From Acerihabitans arboris (GTDB lineage Bacteria; Pseudomonadota; Gammaproteobacteria; Enterobacterales; Enterobacteriaceae), in the NCBI RefSeq assembly GCF_010131535.1, contig NZ_WUBS01000007.1, positions 228,225-292,224 on the forward strand: a DNA stretch of 64,000 bases. Reading direction: 5' to 3'. A program made the position numbers and the translations under genes. The notes below the pieces were generated by a model. That model was not told where the DNA came from and did not search any database. It worked only from the letters and a program-made list of their open reading frames with translations. Shown piece by piece: positions 53,374-62,899 of the stretch. Positions within the stretch are counted from its first letter, which is position 1. Each line of letters starts with the position of its first letter.

Positions 53374-54993
53374 TTATTTTACGGAATAGTCCGGTTCAGG
53401 GGGAGCCGCTTTCGCCTGCAACCGCGTGGCCGGGCGGGTCCGGCCGCGCATAAACCAGGCCGGGATGATAGCCGCGAAGAAAAACACCGCCACGATATAA
53501 AACCCATCCTGATAAGCGAACAGCTGCGCCTTGGGCACCAGCATGCTTTCCAGGTAGGCCATCGAGCCGGGGTTTACCCCCTCCGGCAGCCGGGTGCCGA
53601 ACGGATTGCCCCAGTGGGAATAAAGCAGCGCAAGGCGGGAAATAGACTCCGCCGCCGCGGCGTTGGCCGCCGTTAGCGCCTGGGCCAGGGCGTCGCCATG
53701 AAAAATGGTGCGCCGGTCGATAACCACCGACAGCAGGTTAACGCCAAAGGCGCCGCCCAACTGGCGCACAAAGTTCAGGCTGCCGGAGCCCTGCGCCAGC
53801 TTATCCGCCGGCAGCGCGCGCAGCGCCCCGGCATTAAGGGCCGGCATGATGACGCCCAGACCGACCCGGCCCAGGACCACCCAGCCGGCCATGGTCCAGA
53901 ACGGCGTGTCCACATCCGCGCCGCCGGATAACCAGCACGACAGCGCGAAGATTGCCAGGCCGGCTATCACCGGAATATGGGGCGGCAGCCGGTCGCTCAG
54001 CATGCCGGCGATAGGAAACAGCACCCCCAGCATCAGCCCGGACGGCATCAATAACAACCCGGAACGGGTGGGGGTATACCCCTGAATGCTTTGCACGAAC
54101 AGCGGCACGATATAGGTTGAACCGTAGATACCGGCCCCCAGCGCGAACGCCACCACGCAACCGGCGGAAAACCGCAGATTGGTGAACACCCTAAGGCTGA
54201 GCAACGGCTGGGGCGCCACCAATTCCCAAATGATAAAACCGGCGGAGGTGAACGCCGCGGCGACGAACATACCGATAATAAAAAACGAATCCCACCCTTC
54301 CCGCTGGCCGTTGGACAACCCGGTCAATAAGGTGGTCAGCGCGCTTACCAGCAACAGGAATCCTATCCCGTCAAACCTGCGCCGGGGCGCGGAAGCGCTA
54401 CGATCCAGATCCGGCAAAATGAACATCGAGGCCGCCATGCCGGCGACACAAAACGGCACCACCACCAGAAACACAAAGCGCCAGTCGTACTGATCCACCA
54501 TGATGCCGCCCACCGTCGGCCCCAACGCCGGCGCCAGCACCACGCCGACCCCGTAAATGCCCATGGCCTTGCCCCGCTGGGCGGGAGGAAAAACCTGCGA
54601 CAGGACCACCATGGCCATGGGCTGGATAATGCCCGAAGCGCTGCCCTGCAGGATGCGGGCTAAAATCACCTCGGTGCCGCTGCTACTGACAAACCCCAGC
54701 AGGCTGCCGGCAATAAACAGCGCCAAGGCGCCAACAAAGGCGCGACGGTAACCGAACCGGTCCAGCGCCCAGGCGGTAATCAGCATGGTGGCGGTCATGG
54801 AGGCCAGGAATGCCGTGGATAACCATTGCACCTGATCCTGCCCCAGGCCGAAGGCGCCTGCGATATCGCGCATGGCGATATTCACGATGGTGGCGGTGGC
54901 GGTAGTGGCGATCGTCCCCAGCATCACCGTACCCGTTGCCAGCCAACGATAAGAGGGACCAAATCGTTCTATCTGCGCTTCAATGGGCGACAT
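53374..54993 (-). CDS. emrB: DHA2-family multidrug efflux transporter (EmrB-type)
   Basis: This is a 539-residue major facilitator with about 14 membrane helices, the exporter of a tripartite pump. It starts RWLATGTVMLGTIATTATATIVNIAMRDIAGAFG; motif A-like LITAWALDRFGYRR and motif C GVGVVLAPALGPTVGGIMVD are present. ATG 54993 overlaps the emrA-like gene by 14 bases. Together with EmrA and a TolC-type outer channel it exports hydrophobic drugs. The sequence is closer to the general DHA2 group than to E. coli EmrB itself. Confidence 0.9.
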   Translation of the reverse strand: MSPIEAQIERFGPSYRWLATGTVMLGTIATTATATIVNIAMRDIAGAFGLGQDQVQWLSTAFLASMTATMLITAWALDRFGYRRAFVGALALFIAGSLLGFVSSSGTEVILARILQGSASGIIQPMAMVVLSQVFPPAQRGKAMGIYGVGVVLAPALGPTVGGIMVDQYDWRFVFLVVVPFCVAGMAASMFILPDLDRSASAPRRRFDGIGFLLLVSALTTLLTGLSNGQREGWDSFFIIGMFVAAAFTSAGFIIWELVAPQPLLSLRVFTNLRFSAGCVVAFALGAGIYGSTYIVPLFVQSIQGYTPTRSGLLLMPSGLMLGVLFPIAGMLSDRLPPHIPVIAGLAIFALSCWLSGGADVDTPFWTMAGWVVLGRVGLGVIMPALNAGALRALPADKLAQGSGSLNFVRQLGGAFGVNLLSVVIDRRTIFHGDALAQALTAANAAAAESISRLALLYSHWGNPFGTRLPEGVNPGSMAYLESMLVPKAQLFAYQDGFYIVAVFFFAAIIPAWFMRGRTRPATRLQAKAAPPEPDYSVK

Positions 54994-56116
54994 CGATCGC
55001 CACCTCAACCATCAAGCCGGGTTTGATTCGTCCGTCCACGGTATCCAGGGCGATGCGCACCGGAACCCGCTGGGTGATTTTGGTAAAGTTGCCGGACGGG
55101 TTCGGGCTGGGCAGCAAGGCGAACTGATTGGTGGCGGTATTGCCGACCCGTATCACATGACCGTGGCTCACCAGGCCGGGATACGCATCTACCGTCACAT
55201 CCACCCCTTGTCCCACCGCGACATGATCCAGTTCGGTCTCCTTGACATTGGCTTCCACCCAGACATTTTTCGGGTCGTGCACCATCATCACCCATTGACC
55301 GGCCTGCACATAATCCCCCACGTCCGCCAGGGTACGGTCCACTACCCCGTCCACCGGCGAACGCAGGGTGCGGTCGGCGATCTCCTGGGTAATCTGCTGC
55401 GCCTGCGCCGTAAGCGTCACCACCTGCTGGCGCTGCATATCGATTTGCCGATCCAGGACCTGCAGCTGCCCGCGCTGCGCCCGGGCATTGGCCAGCGCCG
55501 CCCGTTGCGAGAGCAGTTGCGCTTCGGCCTCCCGCAGCTGATCCTGGCGCTGCAGCACGGCGGTGTGGCTCTCATCCCAGGTTTTACGCGGCGTCAGCCC
55601 GCTTTTGACCAAACTGTCGTCACGCTGGAAATTGGCCTGGGCCAGCGTCAGCTGATGCCCGGCGTCGGACAGCGTCGACTCCGCCACGGTTAACTGCGCC
55701 TGCGCCTGTTCCAGTTCCGCCTGGGTGGTTAAATCGGCGGTCTGGCGCTGGGCCTGGGTATAGAGTATCTGCGCGTTGGCCGAGGCCAGATCGCCCTGTA
55801 CCGCCGCCAGCCGCAGCTTGGCGTCACGATCGTCAATCCGCGCCAGCATCTGGCCTTTTTTAACATGATCGCCATCCATCACCGGCCGCGCCACCAGCCA
55901 GCCGTCCACCCGGCTGGCCAGGGTCACCACCTCGCCGGCGATATGGGCATCGTTCTCGGCCACATGGGCAAAGCGCCAGTCCAGCCAGCTGATAAGCCAG
56001 ATAATCAGCGCAATCAGCACCACCACGCCCAAGATAAACCCGGTTTTCTGGCGCCCCCTGAGGTTGTTGAACCGTCTTGGCGACAGTATCCGTCGCTGAG
56101 GTAACGCACTGTTCAT
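54980..56116 (-). CDS. emrA: EmrA-type membrane fusion protein
   Basis: This is the 378-residue periplasmic adaptor of the pump. One N-terminal membrane helix (TGFILGVVVLIALIIWLISWLDW) is followed by lipoyl half-motifs (AGEVVTLASRVDGWL and RTLRSPVDGVVDRTLADVGDYV), a long alpha-hairpin rich in Gln/Ala (about residues 100-210) and a beta domain (VWVEANVKETELDHVAVG). It overlaps the regulator stop (ATGA) and the emrB start, so the three genes are translationally coupled. Confidence 0.92.
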   Translation of the reverse strand: MNSALPQRRILSPRRFNNLRGRQKTGFILGVVVLIALIIWLISWLDWRFAHVAENDAHIAGEVVTLASRVDGWLVARPVMDGDHVKKGQMLARIDDRDAKLRLAAVQGDLASANAQILYTQAQRQTADLTTQAELEQAQAQLTVAESTLSDAGHQLTLAQANFQRDDSLVKSGLTPRKTWDESHTAVLQRQDQLREAEAQLLSQRAALANARAQRGQLQVLDRQIDMQRQQVVTLTAQAQQITQEIADRTLRSPVDGVVDRTLADVGDYVQAGQWVMMVHDPKNVWVEANVKETELDHVAVGQGVDVTVDAYPGLVSHGHVIRVGNTATNQFALLPSPNPSGNFTKITQRVPVRIALDTVDGRIKPGLMVEVAIDVAH

Positions 56117-56601
56117 GACGGTTCCTTGTCAACCACGGCCAGGCTGGCCAGCACCTGTTCCAGCAGGCGATTCATCTGCTCGAGCTCCTGTGCGTTAACC
56201 CCGCCCAGCACCCGGTCGCGCACCTGCAGGGCCATGCCCTCCACCTGCTGCACCCGTTGCATGCCGGATTCAGTCAGGTGAATTTCCTTGGCGCGGCGAT
56301 CGGCGCCCTCGCGACGCTCGATAAATCCCTGGTTTTGCAGATTGTCCAGCAGGCGCACCACCGAGGATGCATCCAGGTAAATCGCCTCGGCCAGATCTTT
56401 TTGCAGCATCGGCTTATCCGCCCGGGCAAGATACAGCAGCGGCACCCAGGTGGCTTCGGTCAGGCCATACGGCTGGAGTTTACGATCGATGACCCGGCGC
56501 CATTGACGCGCGGTCTGGGCAATCAGGTTGGCGAAATGGCGGCGGGACGAAGGCGCGGGTAACGATGGATTCGTTGGGGACGACGTAGGTGTTGATGACA
56601 T
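56113..56601 (-). CDS. emrR: MarR-family repressor of the efflux operon (EmrR-like)
   Basis: This 162-residue MarR protein represses drug efflux until a ligand binds. The winged helix includes GLTEATWVPLLYLARADKPMLQKDLAEAI, SSVVRLLDNLQNQGFIERREGADRRAKEIHLTESG. The N-terminus is Ser/Thr/Pro-rich. The gene heads the emrRAB operon; a 12-bp palindrome just upstream is the expected binding site. Confidence 0.9.
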   Translation of the reverse strand: MSSTPTSSPTNPSLPAPSSRRHFANLIAQTARQWRRVIDRKLQPYGLTEATWVPLLYLARADKPMLQKDLAEAIYLDASSVVRLLDNLQNQGFIERREGADRRAKEIHLTESGMQRVQQVEGMALQVRDRVLGGVNAQELEQMNRLLEQVLASLAVVDKEPS

Positions 56602-56626
56602 GGGAAAATAGATTCCAACACAATAG

Positions 56627-56638
56627 TTGATATATCAA
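56627..56638 (-). promoter_or_regulatory. MarR-type operator of the emrRAB operon
   Basis: TTGATATATCAA, a perfect 12-bp palindrome 26 bases upstream of the emrR start. TTGATATATCAA-like sites are usual for MarR repressors. It lies in the divergent region shared with the ABC exporter gene. Confidence 0.6.
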
Positions 56639-56834
56639 TAATAACCTATGGCACCTATATATTGTCAATACCTTACCGGCTGGCAAATCCATACCCCCGG
56701 AACCCATCGGCTTTGGTCCATTGAACTTCAGTTATTGACCTTCCCGGCCGTGACAAGGCATTATCATTTGATCAACATATTAATAATCGTCGTAAAAGTG
56801 ATCCCGCATCGCGATTTTGTCAGAGGACGCATTG

Positions 56835-58553
56835 ATGCTCCGCCGTTTTTTTAATTACTATATCCCCTATAAAGGCTTGTTTGCGCTGGATTTCGGCTGC
56901 GCAATCCTCGCCGGCCTGCTGGAACTCGGATTTCCCATGGCGGTTAAGCTGTTTATCGATAAACTGCTGCCCGCCCAGGACTGGATGTTGATCGGCGCCT
57001 CCGCCGTCGGCCTGCTGCTGATCTATTTGGTGAATACCGGACTGATGGCGGTGGTCAACTACTGGGGCCATGCCCTGGGCGTGGGCATTGAAACCGATAT
57101 GCGGCGCGAAGCTTTCAATCATCTGCAAAAGCTTTCGTTCCGCTATTACGATAATACCAAGACCGGCCATATCATCACCCATGTCACCAAGGATCTGGAA
57201 GAGGTCGGCGAAATCGCCCATCACGGCCCGGAAGATTTGTTTATCGCCTTCATGACATTTATCGGCGCGTTTATCCTGATGGCGACCGTTCATCTGCCGC
57301 TGGCGTTGCTGACCATTATTATCGTGCCGTCGATGACCTGGCTGGTCAGCCGGCAGGGCTCGCAGATGACCGAAACCTGGCGCAAGCTGTTCCGCCAGGT
57401 GGGCAACTTTAACGCCCGGATTGAAGAGAGCATCGGCGGCATTCGCGTGGTCAAGGCTTTCGCCAACGAGCGCCAGGAAGAAGCGCTGTTTGCCCGCGAT
57501 AACGACAGCTACCGCACCACCAAGCTGCGCGCCTACCGGATCATGACCGCCAGCCTGACCCTCAGTTACCTCAGCACCCGTTTGGTCCAGCTGATCGTGA
57601 TGGTTGCCGGCACCTGGTATGTGATCAAGGGCGATTTAAGCTACGGCGGTTTTGTTGGTTTCCTGCTGCTGGTGGAAGTGTTTTTCCGTCCGGTGGCCAA
57701 GATTTCGGCGGTGCTGGAAAGTTATCCCAAGGGCATTGCCGGGTTTAAGCGTTTTACCGGGCTGATGGATACCGTGGCCGATATCGTCGATCGCCCCGCC
57801 GCCCTGGTGGTGAACAGCCTGCGCGGCGATATCGTTTACCGCGACGTGAATTTTGGCTATCGCCCCGATAAACCAATCCTCAGCGATTTGAACCTGACCA
57901 TCCGCGCCGGGGAAACCGTGGCCTTTGTCGGGCCGTCCGGCGCGGGTAAAACCACGCTTTGTTCGCTGCTACCGCGCTTTTATGAGGTCGACGCCGGCAG
58001 TATCAGCGTGGACGGCATCGACATCCGCGATATGACCCAGGCCTCGCTGCGCGGCAATATCGGCATAGTGCAACAGGATGTATTCCTGTTCGGCGGCTCG
58101 ATTCGCGAGAATATTGCCTATGGCAAGCTGGGGGCGGACGACGATGAGATTTGGCAGGCGGCCCGCCGCGCGCGCCTGGATGAGCTTATTTCCGCCCTGC
58201 CGGAAGGACTGGATACCCTGGTGGGCGAGCGCGGGGTCAAGCTGTCCGGCGGCCAGAAGCAGCGCCTCTCCATTGCCCGTATTTTCCTGAAAAATCCGCC
58301 AATCCTGATTTTGGACGAAGCCACCTCGGCGCTGGATACCGCCACCGAGCAGGCCATCCAGCAATCCCTGGCCGAGCTGTCCGAGGGCCGCACGACGCTG
58401 GTTATCGCCCACCGGCTGGCCACCATCCAGCATGCCGACCGCATCGTGGTGGTGGATACGCAAGGCATCGTAGAACAGGGCAGCCACAAGGAACTGCTGC
58501 TGCGCCATGGCACCTATGCCCGGCTGCATCAGGCCCAGTTCGGCGCGGCCTAA
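56835..58553 (+). CDS. ABC exporter, fused membrane and ATPase domains (MsbA/MDR-like half transporter)
   Basis: This is a 572-residue half transporter acting as a homodimer in the inner membrane. Six helices occupy about residues 10-310, then the ATPase: Walker A GPSGAGKTTL, Q-loop QQDVFLFGG, signature LSGGQKQRLSIARIFL, Walker B ILILDEATSALD and His-switch VIAHRLATIQ. It exports lipid, drug or peptide; sequence alone does not tell which. ATG 56835 follows AGAGGA. It is divergent from emrR and could share its control region. Confidence 0.9.
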   Translation: MLRRFFNYYIPYKGLFALDFGCAILAGLLELGFPMAVKLFIDKLLPAQDWMLIGASAVGLLLIYLVNTGLMAVVNYWGHALGVGIETDMRREAFNHLQKLSFRYYDNTKTGHIITHVTKDLEEVGEIAHHGPEDLFIAFMTFIGAFILMATVHLPLALLTIIIVPSMTWLVSRQGSQMTETWRKLFRQVGNFNARIEESIGGIRVVKAFANERQEEALFARDNDSYRTTKLRAYRIMTASLTLSYLSTRLVQLIVMVAGTWYVIKGDLSYGGFVGFLLLVEVFFRPVAKISAVLESYPKGIAGFKRFTGLMDTVADIVDRPAALVVNSLRGDIVYRDVNFGYRPDKPILSDLNLTIRAGETVAFVGPSGAGKTTLCSLLPRFYEVDAGSISVDGIDIRDMTQASLRGNIGIVQQDVFLFGGSIRENIAYGKLGADDDEIWQAARRARLDELISALPEGLDTLVGERGVKLSGGQKQRLSIARIFLKNPPILILDEATSALDTATEQAIQQSLAELSEGRTTLVIAHRLATIQHADRIVVVDTQGIVEQGSHKELLLRHGTYARLHQAQFGAA

Positions 58554-58820
58554 GCGCTTTACGCTTTGAAATAAGTAGCGTTGACGTTATGGCAGGAAAT
58601 TAACCTCAACGCCGCCGTCTTGTTCGCAGCGCGCTTATCAGCCGCAAAATTACCAGGCTATAGTATTATCACCCGCGTTATCAGATCATGTGATCGATCT
58701 CTCCCATCTCTTAAATTTTTCTGAATAACCCTCCTATCTTAGATTTGACGCAACGAATCCTGTGATTAACGAGACGATATTAGCGGTTAACACATGACGT
58801 TAACTTTCTCTGAGGAATGT

Positions 58821-60161
58821 ATGGACTTTTTTATCCAATTGGCCGTTATCCTGGCCTGTCTGTTATACGGCGCCAGAAAAGGCGGCATCGCGCTGGGCCT
58901 GCTGGGCGGCATCGGCCTGGTTATCCTGGTGTTTGTTTTTCATCTCGAGCCCGGCAAACCGCCGGTCGACGTAATGCTGGTGATTATTGCCGTGGTGGCC
59001 GCCTCCGCCACCCTACAAGCCTCCGGCGGGCTGGACGTGATGCTGCAAATCGCCGAACGCCTGCTGCGGCGCAACCCGAAATATGTCTCGATCGTGGCGC
59101 CCTTCGTCACCTGCTGTTTGACCATCCTGTGCGGCACCGGCCATGTGGTCTACACCATTTTGCCGATTATCTACGACGTGGCGATTAAAAATAACATCCG
59201 TCCCGAACGCCCCATGGCCGCCAGCTCGGTCGGCGCGCAGATGGGCATCATCGCCAGCCCCGTCTCGGTGGCGGTAGTCTCGCTGGTGGCGATGCTGGGC
59301 AATGTGTCCTTTAACGGCCGCCATCTGGATTTCCTCGACCTGCTGGCCATCACCATCCCCTCCACCCTGTGCGGCATCCTGGCCATCGGCATCTTCAGCT
59401 GGTTTCGCGGCAAGGATCTGGACAAGGACGAGGTGTTCCAGAAATTCATCTCCGACCCGGAAAACCGTCACTACGTTTACGGCGATACCGCCACGCTGCT
59501 GGACCAGAAGCTGCCGCGCAGCAACTGGGTGGCGATGTGGATTTTCCTGGCGACGATTGCCGTGGTGGCGCTGCTCGGCGCGGTGCCGCAGCTGCTGCCG
59601 GCGTTCGGCGGCAAGCGGCTGTCGATGGTATTGGTTATCCAGATGTGCATGCTGTTTTCCGGCGCGCTGATTATTATCGCCACCAAGACCAACCCGGCGG
59701 CCATCTCGAAAAACGAAGTGTTCCGCTCCGGCATGATCGCCATCGTGGCGGTCTACGGTATCGCCTGGATGGCGGAAACCATTTTTGGCGCGCACCTGGC
59801 CGAAATCGAGGCCAGCCTCGGCGCCATTATCAAGGTACATCCCTGGGCCTACGCGCTGGCGCTGCTGGTGGTGTCGAAGTTCGTCAACTCCCAGGCGGCG
59901 GCCCTGGCGGCAATCGTGCCCCTGGCCCTGGCCATCGGCGTCGACCCGGCCTATATCGTCGCCTCGGCGCCGGCCTGCTACGGCTATTATATCCTGCCGA
60001 CCTATCCCAGCGATCTGGCGGCAATCCAGTTTGACCGTTCCGGTACCACCCATATCGGCAAGTATGTCATCAACCACAGCTTTATCCTGGTGGGCCTGAT
60101 CGGCGTCGGTGTCTCAAGCGTCATCGGCTGGATCCTGGCCGCCGCCTACGGCTTTTTATAA
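58821..60161 (+). CDS. dcuB: anaerobic C4-dicarboxylate antiporter DcuB
   Basis: DcuB exchanges fumarate, malate or aspartate for succinate during fumarate respiration. The 446 residues equal E. coli DcuB in length and match it closely: [71 protein letters not shown] [20 protein letters not shown] and [28 protein letters not shown] 58821 has GAGGA upstream. fumB and dcuSR, often nearby in E. coli, are absent. It may serve the export of succinate formed from citrate-derived oxaloacetate. Confidence 0.95.
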   Translation: MDFFIQLAVILACLLYGARKGGIALGLLGGIGLVILVFVFHLEPGKPPVDVMLVIIAVVAASATLQASGGLDVMLQIAERLLRRNPKYVSIVAPFVTCCLTILCGTGHVVYTILPIIYDVAIKNNIRPERPMAASSVGAQMGIIASPVSVAVVSLVAMLGNVSFNGRHLDFLDLLAITIPSTLCGILAIGIFSWFRGKDLDKDEVFQKFISDPENRHYVYGDTATLLDQKLPRSNWVAMWIFLATIAVVALLGAVPQLLPAFGGKRLSMVLVIQMCMLFSGALIIIATKTNPAAISKNEVFRSGMIAIVAVYGIAWMAETIFGAHLAEIEASLGAIIKVHPWAYALALLVVSKFVNSQAAALAAIVPLALAIGVDPAYIVASAPACYGYYILPTYPSDLAAIQFDRSGTTHIGKYVINHSFILVGLIGVGVSSVIGWILAAAYGFL

Positions 60162-60190
60162 CCATTTTTTATCGCGAGACACGATAAAAA

Positions 60191-60209
60191 CCCGCCGGAA
60201 CGCGGCGGG
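60191..60209. terminator. hairpin between dcuB and tRNA-Asn
   Basis: CCCGCCG-GAACG-CGGCGGG, a 7-bp stem 30 bases after the dcuB stop. The T-run (TTTTT) lies on the minus strand side; on the plus strand it is a plausible but T-less dcuB end. Confidence 0.5.
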
Positions 60210-60307
60210 ATGCGGGCGAATGAGCAATCTATGAGCAAACAGACCTTTTTCGCCCCTCCCCCCTTTGACATGGCACCCCGCCATCGCTATTATGCGAACC
60301 CAACAAT

Positions 60308-60383
60308 TCCTCTGTAGTTCAGTCGGTAGAACGGCGGACTGTTAATCCGTATGTCACTGGTTCGAGTCCAGTCAGGGGAGCCA
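60308..60383 (+). tRNA. tRNA-Asn(GUU)
   Basis: A full 76-base tRNA including CCA. The acceptor TCCTCTG pairs with CAGGGGA, the anticodon stem-loop is GGCGGACTGTTAATCCGT with anticodon GTT, and the T-arm is CTGGTTCGAGTCCAG. It is the integration site of the following integrase. Confidence 0.97.
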
Positions 60384-60516
60384 AATTCTGTTCTGTAGAT
60401 GTCTACTGACATCTACAGGCTATTGAAATATGGATGAAATCCATCATTCTCTGTTCCAGCGACGTCCACTGAAATCCACCAGTATCCGATGCTTTTAAGT
60501 CCATTTTTAAGTCCAT
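60384..60516 (+). repeat. recombination-site-like repeats between tRNA-Asn and the integrase
   Basis: Three patterns sit here. CTGTAGATGTC and GACATCTACAG (60393-60403, 60408-60418) form an 11-bp inverted repeat. GTCTACTGACATCTAC (60401-60416) recurs as GTCCACTGAAATCCAC (60464-60479). TTTTAAGTCCAT is exactly duplicated in tandem (60493-60504, 60505-60516). Such short direct and inverted repeats beside the tRNA 3' end are what integrase core and arm sites look like. Confidence 0.55.
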
Positions 60517-60612
60517 CGGAAATGCGGGGGAGTTTGATTCCGGATTGTTGCTAGATGACTCTACGATTGGAAACCAAAATCCAGCTCTGACCAAAAATCA
60601 GGAGCTACGATC

Positions 60613-62061
60613 ATGGCACTTTCCGATACCGCAGTCCGCCGGGCCAAAGCGACCGGCAAAGCCTATACCCTTTCCGATGATGCCGGCCTTTCGCTTGCTG
60701 TTTCACCCAAGGGTGGAAAAACCTGGCACTTCCGCTATTACTGGGGAGGAAAACAAAAGCGCATTTCCCTCGGTTGCTATCCAAGCGTAACACTCCGTGA
60801 AGCTAGACAGTTAAGAGATCAAGCTTCTGCCCTGTTGGCAAAAGGCATTAATCCAAGGACTGCCCGTGAGCAGCAACGTTATTCCACCTTGCTGGCTTCT
60901 GAGAACAGCTTTGAAACTGTATTCAAGGAATGGACTGAATACCGGGCACTAACGTCGAAAGAAGGTAGAAAGTCGCCGCTTTCTCAATGCAAGCGAGTTT
61001 TCAACAATGATGTCCTGCCGAGAATTGGGAAGACATCTATTTATGATGTCCGACGGACCGACCTGTTAAAAATCCTGGGCAGAATTGAACATCGCGGCGC
61101 ATTCACCGTTGCCGAAAAAGTCCGCGGCTGGTTGAATCAGTTATTCCGCTTTGCTTTAGTAAAGGTCGAAGGATTGGAGAATAACCCTGCTACCGACCTG
61201 AAGGTGGTTGCACTGCCTAAACCACCTTCTGTCCATAACCCCTTTTTATGGATGCATGAGATCCCCGCTTTTTTACAACACCTACGGCGTTATCCTGGCC
61301 AACAGAACACCCAGATGGGGCTTCGACTGCTGCTGCTGACCGGTGTTCGTACCGGCGAGCTACGCCTGGCTACGCCAGAGCAGTTTGATCTGGCGCGCGG
61401 GTTATGGCTTATTCCGCCGGATAACGTAAAACAGCTAAAAAAACTTTTGCGCAAGAACGGCAAACACACGCAAGATATTCCTCCCTACACCGTCCCTTTA
61501 TCTGTCCAGGCTACTGAAATTATCCGCCACCTGCTTGGAAATTGCAGACCGGCGCAGCGATTCCTTTTACCCCACAGTTCTGACCTGAAAAAACGCATGA
61601 GTGAAAACACACTCAACCAGGCTCTAAAACGAATGGGATATAAAGATCGTCTGACCGGCCACGGTATCCGCGGCACAATTTCAACTGCACTGCATGAAAT
61701 TGGTTATCCAAAGACATGGATAGAAGCACAGCTTTCTCATACCGACCCGAACAAAGTGAGCGCAGCCTACAATCATGCGGCCTACGTTGAACAGCGACGG
61801 ATCATGATGCAGGACTGGGCGGACCGTATTGATTTGTTAGAGCAAGGGCATGTAGAAGCCGCGAATAGCCGGATGGTTATTCAAATAGCCGGTATTCCAG
61901 CAATGCCCAGCGTCAATTCTGGCATGAGTGCAGTGCCCCTGCAGACAACCAGCGGCAACAAAGAGATGACCATTACCTTATCCGCCCCTGTTGAGAATGG
62001 AACACGTCGGACAACGTTTTATCAGCCACAGCCATTCCCACGAGAAAATTATACAAAATGA
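60613..62061 (+). CDS. P4-type tyrosine recombinase (integrase) of a tRNA-Asn genomic island
   Basis: This is a 482-residue site-specific integrase. The N-terminal DUF4102/arm-binding domain reads LSDTAVRRAKATGKAYTLSD and LSLAVSPKGGKTWHFRYY. The catalytic core has TGVRTGELRLAT (Arg), HGIRGTISTALHEIGYP (His-x-x-Arg) and LSHTDPNKVSAAYNHAAY with the nucleophile Tyr; all are present, so the enzyme looks intact. A Gly/Thr-rich tail of about 70 residues extends beyond the family norm. It is oriented away from tRNA-Asn, the usual P4 arrangement. AGGAGC precedes the ATG. Confidence 0.93.
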   Translation: MALSDTAVRRAKATGKAYTLSDDAGLSLAVSPKGGKTWHFRYYWGGKQKRISLGCYPSVTLREARQLRDQASALLAKGINPRTAREQQRYSTLLASENSFETVFKEWTEYRALTSKEGRKSPLSQCKRVFNNDVLPRIGKTSIYDVRRTDLLKILGRIEHRGAFTVAEKVRGWLNQLFRFALVKVEGLENNPATDLKVVALPKPPSVHNPFLWMHEIPAFLQHLRRYPGQQNTQMGLRLLLLTGVRTGELRLATPEQFDLARGLWLIPPDNVKQLKKLLRKNGKHTQDIPPYTVPLSVQATEIIRHLLGNCRPAQRFLLPHSSDLKKRMSENTLNQALKRMGYKDRLTGHGIRGTISTALHEIGYPKTWIEAQLSHTDPNKVSAAYNHAAYVEQRRIMMQDWADRIDLLEQGHVEAANSRMVIQIAGIPAMPSVNSGMSAVPLQTTSGNKEMTITLSAPVENGTRRTTFYQPQPFPRENYTK

Positions 62062-62229
62062 GCGAAGGAGGCCCTTACAGCAATGACTCTACAGTGAGAC
62101 TAACTCACCTTTTCTGAACGGCTCAAGATAACAATCTCCCGGCAAGGCCGGGGCATTCATAGCGTGAGCCGCTCAAAAAGTGGCTGGCGTGTATGCTAAT
62201 GCGCGTCCATGAGTTAGCGCCATTTGGTG

Positions 62230-62489
62230 GTGGAAGGCATATCACAGTAGGTGCGACTGATTCAGGCGATCATATTTCGACGGCATCAGCAACATCATGT
62301 GCACATGACCTGCGTACAAATTCATCTTCCTAAAATCGGCTCTCCTTTTCCACAGCCAGTCGCTGAAACACCTCGCCCAAGTGGATCCGATTCCCCCTTA
62401 CACAACATCCATCGTCCCCGCTTTGGAATGAACACGACGTGATACGAATACTCCCATTGGCTGTGACTTAAACTCTGATACTTGTCCAT
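62230..62489 (-). pseudogene. IS200-type transposase remnant
   Basis: Reading leftward from the ATG at 62489: HVVFIPKRGR, then in another frame HLGEVFQRLAVEKESR, then GHVHMMLLMPSKY in a third. Together these are the consecutive conserved blocks of the IS200/Y1 transposase, including the catalytic HVH (HUH) motif. Two frameshifts and a stop break the gene. A CCGGC-AAG-GCCGG hairpin at 62137-62149 to its left resembles the subterminal hairpins of IS200. Confidence 0.72.
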
Positions 62490-62559
62490 CTCTGTTTGTG
62501 TGTTTAGTGGCTCACAATCGGAATCTCCACGATGGACTCCTGTAAGTGTTAAACGGCTG

Positions 62560-62795
62560 CCGCCCCGAGAGAGTCGGGGAAATTATCTGGGGGCGGCCTT
62601 CTCGCTGGCTATCCAGATAATCAGCACACGCCTGCGTCATTTTCCGGCGTTCAGCCCGGTGCGTTGTGCGGTTATAGGCCAGGTCCATGGACGCGCACCG
62701 CATGCCCCAGTTGGTGCTCGGTGTAGTCAGGGCGAAAGCCCAGCACCTCATATAAGATCGTGCGCGCCATCGCGCGTAAGCCGTGCCCGGTCAAC
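62560..62795 (-). pseudogene. C-terminal remnant of a second P4-type integrase
   Basis: From about 62795 leftward the frame reads LTGHGLRAMARTILYEVLGF and RPDYTEHQLGHAVR (the His-x-x-Arg box), then after a frameshift LAYNRTTHRAERRKMTQACADYLD with the catalytic Tyr region. It is the end of a tyrosine recombinase, in reverse to the intact one; the rest is gone. Confidence 0.75.
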
Positions 62796-62801
62796 CCACA
62801 A

Positions 62802-62899
62802 CTATCCCCCGGGGATAGATCCGACACCGTTGGCATCTGGGTATGGAAAGGCGTCCGTTAAGCGTTGGCGGCCTATTCCGCGCTATCCCCTGGGGATAG
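62802..62899. repeat. two copies of a 17-bp palindrome 81 bp apart
   Basis: CTATCCCC-C-GGGGATAG (62802-62818) and CTATCCCC-T-GGGGATAG (62883-62899) differ only in the centre base. The sequence between them and up to 63130 shows no intact gene. Confidence 0.55.

Noticed and set aside
59013..60077. 354-codon minus-strand frame opposite dcuB
   Set aside because: Antisense shadow; dcuB is intact and matches its family over the whole length.
60393..60418. 11-bp inverted repeat after tRNA-Asn read as the tRNA terminator
   Set aside because: No T-run follows, and related direct repeats nearby point to recombination sites instead.
62802..62899. CRISPR array
   Set aside because: Only two copies, 81 bp apart, a repeat of just 17 bp, no cas genes and no further units.
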